DNA of 64,000 nucleotides from Hyphomicrobiales bacterium (GTDB taxonomy: Bacteria; Pseudomonadota; Alphaproteobacteria; Rhizobiales; JACESI01): NCBI GenBank assembly GCA_039973685.1, contig JBDWKL010000054.1, forward strand, positions 21,132 through 85,131. The letters run 5' to 3'. The translations under genes and the position numbers were made by a program. The notes beneath the pieces are model-generated. The model worked only from the letters and a program-made list of their open reading frames with translations, had not been told where the DNA came from and did not search any database. Below are positions 17,499 to 26,556 of the stretch, piece after piece; position 1 is the first letter of the stretch, and every line of letters starts with the position of its first letter.

Positions 17499-19049
17499 AT
17501 GACAAATAATAACGATAGCGACCGTGTAGTAATCTTTGACACGACTTTGCGTGATGGCGAACAATCACCGGGCGCAACCATGACCTTGGAAGAAAAACTT
17601 CAGGTGGCTGAAGTGCTCGACACGATGGGTGTCGATATTATTGAAGCAGGTTTCCCGATTGCTTCTGATGGTGATTTTGAAGCCGTCTCTAAAATTGCTG
17701 AACGGGCTGAAAATTCAATTATTGCAGGTCTTGCCCGAGCTATTCCCGGTGACATTTTGCGCTGTGGTGACGCGGTTAAAAACGCCAAGCGTGGCCGTAT
17801 CCACACATTCGTTTCTACTTCGCCTATTCACCTGCAATATCAAATGAACAAGAACGAAGAAGAGGTCTTGGAAATCATCACTGAGACTGTGACCCTTGCT
17901 CGTTCATTGTGTGAGGATGTTGAATGGTCTGCGATGGATGCAACGCGCACGAGCTTGGAATATCTCTCGCGAACGGTTGAAGCGGCGATTAAGGCTGGGG
18001 CGACCACGATCAATTTGCCTGATACGGTCGGCTTTGCGACACCTGAAGATTATCGCATCATGTTTAAAACCATCCGCGAAAATGTGCCGAACTCTGACAA
18101 GGCTGTTTTTTCTACCCATTGCCATAATGATTTGGGCCTTGCGGTTGCAAACTCTTTGGCAGGGCTTGATGGCGGTGCGCGTCAGATAGAATGCACCATC
18201 AATGGCCTTGGAGAGCGTGCTGGCAATGCAGCCCTTGAAGAAGTGGTGATGGCATTGAAAACACGCAACGACATGTTGCCGTATCATACAGAAATTGAAG
18301 CCACGCATTTGATGAAAGCATCGAAATTGGTGTCCGTCGTGTCGGGTTTCCCTGTTCAATACAACAAAGCGATTGTTGGTAAGAATGCCTTTGCGCATGA
18401 GAGCGGTATTCACCAAGACGGCATGTTAAAGAATGCAGGCACCTATGAAATCATGACGCCTGAATCTGTGGGTGTGAAAGCAACGTCCTTGGTTATGGGC
18501 AAACACTCAGGCCGCCATGCGTTTAAAGAGAAGCTTTCTGATCTTGGTTATGAATTGGGCGACAACGCGTTTTTGGATGCCTTCAAGCGCTTTAAAGATT
18601 TGGCAGACCGCAAGAAGAATGTTTACGACGAAGATATTGAAGCATTGGTCGAAAACGAAGTCGCAACAGCAAGTGACGCCAACAAAGTGGAAGCTCTTAC
18701 CGTTATTTGTGGCACCGGTGGCCCGCAAAAAGCGATCATCACGCTTGATTTAGATGGTCGCCACGTGACGATGGAAGCGCAGGGCGATGGTCCTGTTGAT
18801 GCGACATTCAATGCGATTAAGTCGATCATTCCGCACAGTGCAACGCTTCAGCTTTATCAAGTTCATGCGGTAACAGAGGGAACAGACGCACAAGCCGAAG
18901 TATCTGTTCGTCTTGAAGATGAAGGACACCAAGTTACAGGCCGTGCAGCAGATACGGACACGTTGGTGGCGTCCGCAAAAGCTTACTTGTCAGCACTTAA
19001 TCGTTTAACAGTTAAAAAGGCACGGCCTGAGGCATTGAAAGCTAGCTAA
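17499..19049 (+). CDS. leuA: 2-isopropylmalate synthase
   Basis: A 516-residue enzyme that condenses 2-oxoisovalerate with acetyl-CoA, the first committed step of leucine synthesis. The HMGL-like TIM barrel begins with FDTTLRDGEQSPGATM near residue 10; the metal ligands are in STHCHNDLGLAVANS and the GLGERAGNAALEEVVMAL stretch follows. HESGIHQDGMLKN lies in the linker, and the C-terminal 130 residues are the LeuA allosteric (leucine-binding) domain. Length matches the long form. AGGA sits 8 nt before the ATG. Control by the Leu-rich leader upstream is likely. Confidence 0.98.
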   Translation: MTNNNDSDRVVIFDTTLRDGEQSPGATMTLEEKLQVAEVLDTMGVDIIEAGFPIASDGDFEAVSKIAERAENSIIAGLARAIPGDILRCGDAVKNAKRGRIHTFVSTSPIHLQYQMNKNEEEVLEIITETVTLARSLCEDVEWSAMDATRTSLEYLSRTVEAAIKAGATTINLPDTVGFATPEDYRIMFKTIRENVPNSDKAVFSTHCHNDLGLAVANSLAGLDGGARQIECTINGLGERAGNAALEEVVMALKTRNDMLPYHTEIEATHLMKASKLVSVVSGFPVQYNKAIVGKNAFAHESGIHQDGMLKNAGTYEIMTPESVGVKATSLVMGKHSGRHAFKEKLSDLGYELGDNAFLDAFKRFKDLADRKKNVYDEDIEALVENEVATASDANKVEALTVICGTGGPQKAIITLDLDGRHVTMEAQGDGPVDATFNAIKSIIPHSATLQLYQVHAVTEGTDAQAEVSVRLEDEGHQVTGRAADTDTLVASAKAYLSALNRLTVKKARPEALKAS

Positions 19050-19074
19050 AGCCAAAAGGTACTTAACATGATCA

Positions 19075-19104
19075 ATGCTCTGCCTCATACGGGCAGGGCA
19101 TTTG
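19075..19104 (+). terminator. Terminator after leuA
   Basis: ATGCTCTGCC (from 19075) pairs with GGCAGGGCAT (to 19101) with one G-U pair and a loop around TCATACG, followed by a short T stretch (TTTGTCATTTG). Confidence 0.75.
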
Positions 19105-19266
19105 TCATTTGTTAAGGCTATTGTTCTTTTTCGCGAATACTCACGCAAAATTTAATGATAATTGATTGTATTTATACGGTTTTTCGCCACATTTTAAATG
19201 TTAATCACTGTGAGCGCGCCAGAATGGGCCGCGCATTCATTTTCTAATGAGATAAGAGGCAGTAAC

Positions 19267-20781
19267 TTGTTGAATACAAGCTTGAAGCGTTTGAGTAGTG
19301 CGATGCTCCTTTCTGTGAGCATGGCAGTTGTACCTGTGGCGTCCCTTGGGGCGAGCACGGCATTGCAACCTGTTGTCGATACAGAAACGCTTACCACGCA
19401 TCAACAATTTGCCAGAGAACAGCTTACCGCGACGATCCGACTTTATGACGAACACATGCGTGTTGCCGAGACAGGGCAGTATCTCGATAAAGTTCAATTG
19501 GATGAGAGCAAAAAGCAATCAACCCGCTCCTCTATCGCCGCAACAGGCGCAGGACTGATGTCCCTCGTTTTGGGTGCTGAACTGGGCGTTATTGATGATG
19601 CGGCAGAAAAAGCAGCCTTCACGCTTGCTAATTTGCTCAACAAGGATCCTGAAGCGACATTTTCAACACCGCGCTCGAAGAGTGGCTGGTACAAGCATTT
19701 TATCGATGCTTATACGGGCGAAGGATTGGGTGGCAGCAAGCAGGTTTTCTCAACCATTGATACCGCTATTTTGGGTGTCGGTGCTTTCAAGGTAGCGAAA
19801 TATTTTGAGCAAACAGCCGCAACAGATCCAGCCGCACGAGAAGCAGCAAGGCTTGCTCGGGAGATATTAAATACGACGGATTGGGGGCAGGCATCACGCT
19901 TTGGACCTGCGCCGGGTCTGCACCAGATATTCCGTGGACATGAAGAACTGACTGAAGATCGTTGGTGGTCTTTGCCATTTGATGAGTATGTGGTGTTGCC
20001 GTGTCTTGGTCGTGCTGTTGAAGCTGAGCAAGGTCGTGTTGGTCCAGCGACCAAATTCTGGGATACTTATTTGAGTGATGTTGCAAGTCTGCCGCAAGCA
20101 GAGTTTGCGGGGCACTCTGTTCTAGCCGTGCGCGGTAAGCGTTTTACCTCTCACTTTACTCATCAGTTTGCTTATTATTTTTGTGGTGAGCTAGGTAGTG
20201 ATGAAAAATACCGCGCGGAATTGAATGACGTGATGCAGGCGGACAAAGCTTGGTTCATGCAGAACGGCGGCGAAAACCACCAAGACCATTGGTGGGGTTT
20301 GGGTGCTGGTTCTGAAATCAAGTTCGATAAAGAAGGCAACATCCGTTATTCTGGTTATGGCGTTCAAAAAATTGGTAAAAACCCAAACCAGACATTTTCT
20401 CCAGCGATTATGGCAGGCTTTCTTCCAGCTGAACGCGCAAAAGTGGAGCCTCTTAAAGAGGTGTCATTTGTGGCTGGCAATCAGCAAGATTGGAACAACC
20501 AATCTGTGCCTGGTCATTCTGAAATCATCGAAGATTTGATGACGCTGCATAATCGCGACGAATGCCGTTATCAGTATAAGGGTCTCGACTTTTTGTGGCG
20601 CTGTACGGCTCACGACCCATCGCTAAAGGTGCGGGCCGTTGAGGGTGTTGATTTCTCAACTTATATGCTCGGCCTTGCGTGGTTCGATCCAGCCATTGGT
20701 GGAGAGTTCTTTGAGAATTATTCAGCCAAAGTACGCCCGATGTTTCCTGAAGCTCGTGAGCGTCGCGCGAGTTTGAAATAG
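19267..20781 (+). CDS. Exported glucoamylase-like protein (PF10091-type)
   Basis: About 504 residues. I start it at the TTG at 19267 because AGAGG lies 7 nt upstream and the product then begins with a normal Sec signal peptide (residues 1-32); an in-frame ATG at 19198 would precede it with a non-signal extension. The mature protein resembles the glucoamylase-like/GH144 (alpha/alpha)6-barrel family: STIDTAILGVGAFKVAKYF, DRWWSLPFDEYVV, FTSHFTHQFAYYFCGE and DHWWGLGAG followed by a Tyr/Gly loop and FSPAIMAGFLP occur in the family order. Characterised relatives act on beta-1,2-glucan or are fused to cyclic glucan synthase. Substrate and catalysis are unproven here. It stands alone between leuA and the ureohydrolase gene. 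Confidence 0.6.
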   Translation: MLNTSLKRLSSAMLLSVSMAVVPVASLGASTALQPVVDTETLTTHQQFAREQLTATIRLYDEHMRVAETGQYLDKVQLDESKKQSTRSSIAATGAGLMSLVLGAELGVIDDAAEKAAFTLANLLNKDPEATFSTPRSKSGWYKHFIDAYTGEGLGGSKQVFSTIDTAILGVGAFKVAKYFEQTAATDPAAREAARLAREILNTTDWGQASRFGPAPGLHQIFRGHEELTEDRWWSLPFDEYVVLPCLGRAVEAEQGRVGPATKFWDTYLSDVASLPQAEFAGHSVLAVRGKRFTSHFTHQFAYYFCGELGSDEKYRAELNDVMQADKAWFMQNGGENHQDHWWGLGAGSEIKFDKEGNIRYSGYGVQKIGKNPNQTFSPAIMAGFLPAERAKVEPLKEVSFVAGNQQDWNNQSVPGHSEIIEDLMTLHNRDECRYQYKGLDFLWRCTAHDPSLKVRAVEGVDFSTYMLGLAWFDPAIGGEFFENYSAKVRPMFPEARERRASLK

Positions 20782-20821
20782 GGCCTGACCCTAATCGCGC
20801 GACTATTTGCCTCGCTATAGT

Positions 20822-21796
20822 CTAGCGCTTGGAACGCTCATAAAAAATAAAGCCGATGAAGTTCATCAAGATTTGAGCGGCCAAGAAGCTGGTTGATCCG
20901 CTTTGGTCATAGTCTGGTGCGACTTCTACGAGATCAATGCCCACGACTTCACCGCGTTTGGTGAGGCCTTGTAGCAGCTCCAACACCTCATAATATAAGA
21001 ACCCACCATGGCTTGGTGTGCCTGTGCCTGGGGCGATGGATGGATCAAAGCCGTCAATGTCGATGGTCACATAATAGCGTTTGCCCGCGGGTACGCGCTC
21101 AAGGACGGCTTCAACGCCGAGCTTTCTAATTTGGCGTACGGACAAAATGTCAGAGCCAACAGCGCGCGCTGCGTCATAACCTTCTTTGGCAGTAGATGAA
21201 ACATTGCGAATGCCGAACTGGCTGAGGCCTGTCACATAGTCTTTTTCAGAGGCGCGACGCATCGGATTACCGTGGCCATAACGAACACCGTGGCGCTCAT
21301 CAACAAAGTCTAGGTGGGCATCAATTTGTACGAGGTGAAATGGCTCTTCGTCGCTGAATGCATTGATGCAAGGAATGTTGACCGAATGGTCGCCGCCAAG
21401 CACCACCGGTAGGGCACCAGCTTTCAAAATTTTGCGAACTGCCCACTCAATATTGGCGTGGCTTTTTTCTGTGTTGGTGTGAATAATGTCAGCATCGCCC
21501 ATGTCGACAATCTGCACATCTTTAGAATCAAGATAGACAGCATCATCTTCATGGTCGTAAGCCCCTGCATGACCAAAGGAAAATAATGTGGATGCTTCGC
21601 GGATACCGCGTGGTCCAAAACGGGCGCCAGCGCGGTATTGTGTGCCAAAATCAAAGGGCGCGCCAAGAATTGCACAGCTGCCTTGAATGTTGTCAAAATC
21701 TAGACCAATTGGCGCTTTTGCAAAGGTGCAATGGCCTACAAATGGCAAATTTAACCGCCCACTCTCGTAGCCGTGATTGTCATTATTGTTCGTCAT
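20822..21796 (-). CDS. speB: Agmatinase/ureohydrolase family protein
   Basis: A 324-residue binuclear manganese ureohydrolase. The metal motifs are all present: GGDHS, DAHLDFVD and DIDGFDPS, with GTGTPSHGG following as in agmatinases. The family hydrolyses agmatine to putrescine and urea, but near relatives act on guanidinobutyrate, guanidinopropionate or guanidine. It is divergent from a polyamine-type ABC importer, so import of the substrate or product is a natural pairing. Two 11-bp direct repeats lie just upstream of its start. The symbol is a family-level assignment. Confidence 0.85.
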   Translation of the reverse strand: MTNNNDNHGYESGRLNLPFVGHCTFAKAPIGLDFDNIQGSCAILGAPFDFGTQYRAGARFGPRGIREASTLFSFGHAGAYDHEDDAVYLDSKDVQIVDMGDADIIHTNTEKSHANIEWAVRKILKAGALPVVLGGDHSVNIPCINAFSDEEPFHLVQIDAHLDFVDERHGVRYGHGNPMRRASEKDYVTGLSQFGIRNVSSTAKEGYDAARAVGSDILSVRQIRKLGVEAVLERVPAGKRYYVTIDIDGFDPSIAPGTGTPSHGGFLYYEVLELLQGLTKRGEVVGIDLVEVAPDYDQSGSTSFLAAQILMNFIGFIFYERSKR

Positions 21797-21815
21797 TTTG
21801 GACTGCTCTCCAATT

Positions 21816-21846
21816 CATCATGCTGCTGTAATTTGCATCATGCTGC
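21816..21846. repeat. Direct repeats between ureohydrolase and ABC genes
   Basis: CATCATGCTGC occurs at 21816-21826 and again at 21836-21846, a period of exactly 20 bp, i.e. about two DNA turns. They sit 20-50 nt upstream of the ureohydrolase start in the divergent promoter region and could bind a regulator. Confidence 0.55.
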
Positions 21847-21981
21847 AGTTTTATGCATTTTTCTGCTTTACAAATGCCTCTGCATTGTTGAACCATAGGA
21901 AATCACGTTTGAAAAGTACTAGTTTGATGACGTGAAAGGAAAGCCAGTAGTAAACTGGTTCGGGAAATAAAAGGGTAGTAG

Positions 21982-23073
21982 GTGTCTGAACAACATCATG
22001 TGCGTTTCGTAAACGTTCAAAAGAGTTACGACGGGGAAATACTCGTTGTTAAAAATCTGAATCTCGACATCAACAAGGGCGAATTCGTCACTATGCTTGG
22101 GCCATCAGGCTCCGGTAAGACGACTTGCTTGATGATGTTAGCTGGTTTTGAAGCCGCAACTCATGGCGAAATTTTGCTGGGTGATCAACCCATTAACAAT
22201 ATCCCACCGCATAAACGCGGCATTGGGATGGTTTTCCAAAATTATGCGCTTTTCCCGCACATGACGGTTGGAGAAAACCTCGCTTTCCCTCTACAGGTTC
22301 GCAAATTGTCGAAAGCTGTGCAGGAAGAGAAAGTGAAGCGGGCGCTTGATATGGTGCAGATGGGCGCTTTCATTGGTCGCCGTCCAGCCCAACTTTCAGG
22401 CGGTCAGCAACAACGTATCGCGCTTGCACGGGCATTGGTGTTTGAACCAGAGCTCATCTTGATGGATGAGCCACTCGGCGCGCTTGATAAGCAGCTGCGC
22501 GAGCATATGCAGTATGAAATCAAACATATTCACGAGAACCTAGGCGTTACCGTTGTTTATGTTACCCATGACCAATCTGAAGCTTTGACCATGTCTAACC
22601 GCGTTGCGGTGTTTAACGACGGTGTCGTGCAACAGCTTTCATCCCCTCAAGCGCTTTATGAGCAGCCAGAAAATAGTTTTGTCGCCCAGTTTATTGGTGA
22701 AAATAATAAATTGAACGGCAAGATTGAAGGCACAGATGGCAATATTTGTGCTGTTCGCTTAGCGGATGGAAATTCTATTTCTGCTCTTGGCGTTAATGCG
22801 CAAAGCGGTGGCGATACCACTTTGTCTATCCGACCTGAGCGCATTGTTGTTAATCCAAGTGATGATCAGGTGGATAGCAAACTCAGCGGTAAAATTGCTG
22901 AATTGATTTATTTAGGTGACCATATTCGCGCCCGCATGTCTGTGAGCGGGAATGATGAGTTCATCGTAAAAGTTCCAAACAATGAGCATGCTGTTTCATT
23001 GTCGGAAGGAGATGAGGTTGTTGTGGGATGGCGTGCGAATGATTGTCGTGCGTTGGACCCGATTGCCTTTTAA
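21982..23073 (+). CDS. ABC transporter ATPase, polyamine type (PotA/PotG-like)
   Basis: A 363-residue ATPase of the spermidine/putrescine import family. Walker A is GPSGSGKT at residues 40-47, the Q-loop VFQNYALFPHMTV, the signature LSGGQQQRIALARAL and Walker B LILMDEPLGALD; a C-terminal TOBE domain covers about residues 280-360. GTG start with AAGGG and GTAGG upstream. First gene of a four-gene import operon (ATPase, binding protein, two permeases), all on the same strand. Confidence 0.95.
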   Translation: MSEQHHVRFVNVQKSYDGEILVVKNLNLDINKGEFVTMLGPSGSGKTTCLMMLAGFEAATHGEILLGDQPINNIPPHKRGIGMVFQNYALFPHMTVGENLAFPLQVRKLSKAVQEEKVKRALDMVQMGAFIGRRPAQLSGGQQQRIALARALVFEPELILMDEPLGALDKQLREHMQYEIKHIHENLGVTVVYVTHDQSEALTMSNRVAVFNDGVVQQLSSPQALYEQPENSFVAQFIGENNKLNGKIEGTDGNICAVRLADGNSISALGVNAQSGGDTTLSIRPERIVVNPSDDQVDSKLSGKIAELIYLGDHIRARMSVSGNDEFIVKVPNNEHAVSLSEGDEVVVGWRANDCRALDPIAF

Positions 23074-23135
23074 ATTGCTGAGTGACAAACTCAGTGAATT
23101 GCCCGAAATACGGGCCTACTAGGGAGAGTTGAAAA

Positions 23136-24212
23136 ATGAAAATGAAACTTCTTTTATCAGCAGCCGCAGCCCTCGCGATTACCGCTGGTTCTGCATCTGC
23201 AAAAGATCTGACTGTTGTATCTTGGGGTGGTGCTTACACCAAGTCTCAAGTTGAGGCTTATCACAAGCCATGGCAGGCAAAAACTGGTAAAACCATCACG
23301 TCTGAAGACTACAACGGTGGTATTGCTGAAATTAAAGCACAAGTTGAAGCTAACAACGTAACATGGGACATCATTGACGTTGAATTGTCAGACGCTGTTC
23401 GTGCATGTGACGAAGGCTTGATCGAACCAATCGATCCATCAATCTTGCCTGCTGGTGCAGATGGCACAGCTGCTGCTGATGACTTCTTGCCAGGTACATT
23501 GCATGAGTGTGCTGTTGCCAACATCGTATGGTCAACAATCTTCGCTTATGACAGCTCAAAAATCGCAAATGGTCCTAAGACTATTGCTGATTTCTTTGAC
23601 ACATCTAAGTTCCCAGGCAAACGTGGCCTTCGCAAAAACCCTAAAGCTAACCTTGAAATGGCTTTGATGGCTGACGGCGTTCCTGCTGCAGACGTTTACA
23701 AAGTACTTGGTACTGCTGAAGGCGTTAATCGCGCATTCGCTAAACTCGACACCATTAAAGGTGACGTTGTTTGGTGGGAAGCTGGTGCTCAGCCGCCACA
23801 ACTTCTTGCTGATGGCGAAGTTGCTATGACAACTGCTTACAATGGCCGTATCTTCAATGCTGTTGCTGGCGAAGGTAAACCATTTGAAATCGTTTGGGAT
23901 GGTCAAGTTTGGGATTTGGATCTTTGGGTAATTCCAAAAGGTTCTAAGAACAAAGAAGCTGCCCTTGATTTCTTGAAGTTCTCAACTTCTACAAAACAAC
24001 TTGCAGCACAGGCTTCATGGATTTCTTATGGTCCAGCTCGTAAGTCTTCAGGTGCCCTTGTTGGTAAGTTCCATAACAAAGACATCGATATGGTTCCACA
24101 AATGCCAACAAATGCAGCAAACTTGAAAAACGCTACACAGAACAACTTTGAGTTCTGGGCGGATAATCAGGATGAGCTTAACGAGCGTTTCAACGCTTGG
24201 CTTGCTGGCTAG
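23136..24212 (+). CDS. ABC transporter solute-binding protein, polyamine type
   Basis: A 358-residue periplasmic binding protein of the PotD/PotF group. Residues 1-22 are a signal peptide ending in ASA; DLTVVSWGGAYTKSQVEAY is the typical N-terminus of the mature domain, and LDLWVIPKGSKNKEAALDFL is a family motif near the C-terminal half. A sequence with GGAG precedes the ATG. A hairpin with a T run directly after the gene may raise its expression above that of the permeases. The ligand (putrescine, spermidine, agmatine or another cation) is not determinable. Confidence 0.93.
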   Translation: MKMKLLLSAAAALAITAGSASAKDLTVVSWGGAYTKSQVEAYHKPWQAKTGKTITSEDYNGGIAEIKAQVEANNVTWDIIDVELSDAVRACDEGLIEPIDPSILPAGADGTAAADDFLPGTLHECAVANIVWSTIFAYDSSKIANGPKTIADFFDTSKFPGKRGLRKNPKANLEMALMADGVPAADVYKVLGTAEGVNRAFAKLDTIKGDVVWWEAGAQPPQLLADGEVAMTTAYNGRIFNAVAGEGKPFEIVWDGQVWDLDLWVIPKGSKNKEAALDFLKFSTSTKQLAAQASWISYGPARKSSGALVGKFHNKDIDMVPQMPTNAANLKNATQNNFEFWADNQDELNERFNAWLAG

Positions 24213-24226
24213 TCCAAAACTTTGAC

Positions 24227-24261
24227 ATGCGGGAGGTCTTTTGACTTCCCGCATTTCTTTT
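24227..24261 (+). terminator. Partial terminator after the binding-protein gene
   Basis: ATGCGGGAGGTC pairs with GACTTCCCGCAT (12 bp, one G-U) around a TTTT loop, then TTCTTTT. It lies between binding-protein and permease genes of one operon, the usual place for a hairpin that limits read-through or protects the upstream mRNA. Confidence 0.8.
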
Positions 24262-24283
24262 ACTTAAACTCTGGAAGAGATTT

Positions 24284-25576
24284 ATGGCCGATAGCGCGCT
24301 TTCATCGCAACGACTTCACGATGTACCAGACCAGCTCACAACAGCTGACGGCATACCGTTAAAGCGCAAACTCGCAATATCAATGCGCCGCGCACGCTGG
24401 CGGGCATTTTTGATGACGGCACCGCTTGTCATCTTCATGTTGATTTCATTCGTTCTACCCATTGGGCAAATGCTGACACGAAGCGTCTACAATGACAGCT
24501 TCAGCAAAGCCCTCCCTAATTTTTCTTTAGCACTGCGTGATTGGGACCAGTCTGCCTCCTCGGATGGCCTGCCTGATGAAGCGTTGTTTAAGCTGCTTGC
24601 AGAAGATATGGCTGTCGCCCGCAAGGATCGCACGATTGGACGTGCTGCGACCCGTATCAATTATGACCATTCCGGCACGCGCTCGCTGTTTATGGGAGCC
24701 GCACGTAAAGCCAAGAATTTTGAAGCGCCATACAAAGAAACCTTCCTCGATTTGAAACCAAAATGGTCGAATGTTGAGATGTGGGCAGCTATGAAGCGCG
24801 TCGCAAGCGACACCACGACGGGATTTTATCTCGCAGCAGTTGACCGTACTTATGACGTGAACAACGACGTTGTTGAGCAAGCTGAAGTGCGGCAAATCTA
24901 TGTGAAGCTGTTTTGGCGCACACTTTATCTGGCCGGAGTAATCACCGTTTTATGTTTCCTTTTGGCTTATCCAGTTGCTTATCTTCTATCGGTCTTGCCA
25001 TTGGCAAAATCGAACTTGTTGATGATCCTCGTGCTGTTGCCGTTTTGGACATCATTGCTTGTTCGTACGACTGCATGGATTGCCTTGTTGCAGACGGAGG
25101 GCATCGTCAATGATGTCTTAGTGTGGCTTGGCATTATCAGTGATGATGGCCGGGTGCAGATGATTTACAATCAAATGGGCACCATTATCGCGATGACCCA
25201 TATCTTGCTGCCGTTTATGGTGCTGCCACTTTATTCCGTGATGAAGACAATTCCGCCAAGCTACATGCGTGCGGCGCGTTCTCTCGGTGCAAATCAGTTT
25301 ACAGCCTTCGTCAAAGTCTATTTCCCACAGACGATACCGGGAATTGCAGCGGGTACCTTGCTCGTCTTCATTCTGGCGATTGGTTATTACATCACACCAG
25401 CTCTCGTTGGTGGACAAGATGGTCAGTTGATTTCCAACATCATCGCTTTCCATATGCAAAAATCGCTTAACTGGAGTTTGGCGGCCGCCCTTGGTTCCAT
25501 TCTGCTTGCAGGCGTACTCATCCTCTATTGGCTCTACAATAAGCTGATAGGCATCGATAATTTGAAGTTTGGGTGA
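24284..25576 (+). CDS. ABC transporter permease with large periplasmic loop (PotB-like)
   Basis: A 430-residue inner-membrane permease, longer than the roughly 280 residues usual for PotB. After a first helix at about residues 43-63 there is an insertion of around 140 residues, soluble and charged, presumably periplasmic; five further helices follow from about residue 210. The EAA-like loop is RAARSLGANQFTAFVKVYFPQTIPG. The extra loop is found in a subset of alphaproteobacterial polyamine-type permeases. It ends 7 nt before the next permease start. Confidence 0.92.
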   Translation: MADSALSSQRLHDVPDQLTTADGIPLKRKLAISMRRARWRAFLMTAPLVIFMLISFVLPIGQMLTRSVYNDSFSKALPNFSLALRDWDQSASSDGLPDEALFKLLAEDMAVARKDRTIGRAATRINYDHSGTRSLFMGAARKAKNFEAPYKETFLDLKPKWSNVEMWAAMKRVASDTTTGFYLAAVDRTYDVNNDVVEQAEVRQIYVKLFWRTLYLAGVITVLCFLLAYPVAYLLSVLPLAKSNLLMILVLLPFWTSLLVRTTAWIALLQTEGIVNDVLVWLGIISDDGRVQMIYNQMGTIIAMTHILLPFMVLPLYSVMKTIPPSYMRAARSLGANQFTAFVKVYFPQTIPGIAAGTLLVFILAIGYYITPALVGGQDGQLISNIIAFHMQKSLNWSLAAALGSILLAGVLILYWLYNKLIGIDNLKFG

Positions 25577-25583
25577 GGGCACA

Positions 25584-26495
25584 ATGGCACTACCAGCACA
25601 CGCAACACCGGTCGAAAAAGTCTGGCATTACGCTTATCTCGTGATTTGCGCGCTGATTTTTGTATTCCTAATCGTGCCGATCATCATCATCGTTCCGCTT
25701 TCGTTTAATGCCGAACCGTATTTCACCTTTACTGAGGGAATGCTGGGTTTCGAGTCGGATGCTTATTCAACGCGTTGGTATCAAGATATCTTTAAAAATG
25801 GGATGCTGAACCCTGAGGCTCCGCTTTCATGGGCATGGTTCTCTGATGCCTGGAACAATGCGCAATGGATTCGTGCAACGCGCAACTCGTTCTTTATTGC
25901 TACCATTTCGACAATCGTTGCAACCACGCTCGGTACATTGGCGGCACTCGGCCTTTCGCGTCCTGAAATGCCTGCTCGTTCGCTCATTACTGGCCTCTTG
26001 ATCTCACCGATGATCGTGCCGCTGGTTATCACGGCAACAGGCATGTTTTTCTTCTATTCAGATATTGGCCTTGCAAAGACCTATACAGGCGTGATCCTTG
26101 CCCATGCGACACTCGGCATTCCGTTCGTGATCATCACGGTGACCGCGACGCTTTCAAGTTTTGACACAAGCCTTATTCGCGCTTCAGCCAGCTGTGGTGC
26201 AACGCCAACAACCACCTTCTTTAAAATCATTATGCCGCTCATTTTGCCGGGTATGATTTCGGGTGCTTTGTTTGCCTTCATCACGTCGCTTGATGAGGTT
26301 GTGGTGATGTTGTTTGTTGCAGACGTTGAACAGCGCACAATTCCGCGCCAGATGTTCTCAGGACTGCGTGAACAGATCTCGCCGACTATTCTTGCGGTTG
26401 CGACTGTTTTGGTCATCATTTCGATTGGACTGCTTACAACAGTAGAATTGCTTCGCAGACGTTCAGAACGCCTACGCGGTCTATCGCCCGGCTAA
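25584..26495 (+). CDS. ABC transporter permease (PotC-like)
   Basis: A 303-residue permease with six hydrophobic helices and the EAA-like loop around IRASASCGATPTTTFFKIIM. The ATG at 25584 follows GAGGG; a TTG at 25569 is in frame but overlaps the previous gene. It pairs with the larger permease to form the membrane channel of the importer. Confidence 0.93.
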   Translation: MALPAHATPVEKVWHYAYLVICALIFVFLIVPIIIIVPLSFNAEPYFTFTEGMLGFESDAYSTRWYQDIFKNGMLNPEAPLSWAWFSDAWNNAQWIRATRNSFFIATISTIVATTLGTLAALGLSRPEMPARSLITGLLISPMIVPLVITATGMFFFYSDIGLAKTYTGVILAHATLGIPFVIITVTATLSSFDTSLIRASASCGATPTTTFFKIIMPLILPGMISGALFAFITSLDEVVVMLFVADVEQRTIPRQMFSGLREQISPTILAVATVLVIISIGLLTTVELLRRRSERLRGLSPG

Positions 26496-26556
26496 GCGAA
26501 AAATTTAAACGAGGGGCGAGCAAGGAGTGCAGGCTTTATAGTTTGCAAGCTGCCCC

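Noticed and set aside
17263..17502. 79-codon frame upstream of leuA
   Set aside because: It overlaps the Leu-rich leader and runs into leuA in another frame; no similarity or start signal, while the leader frame has a clear regulatory logic.
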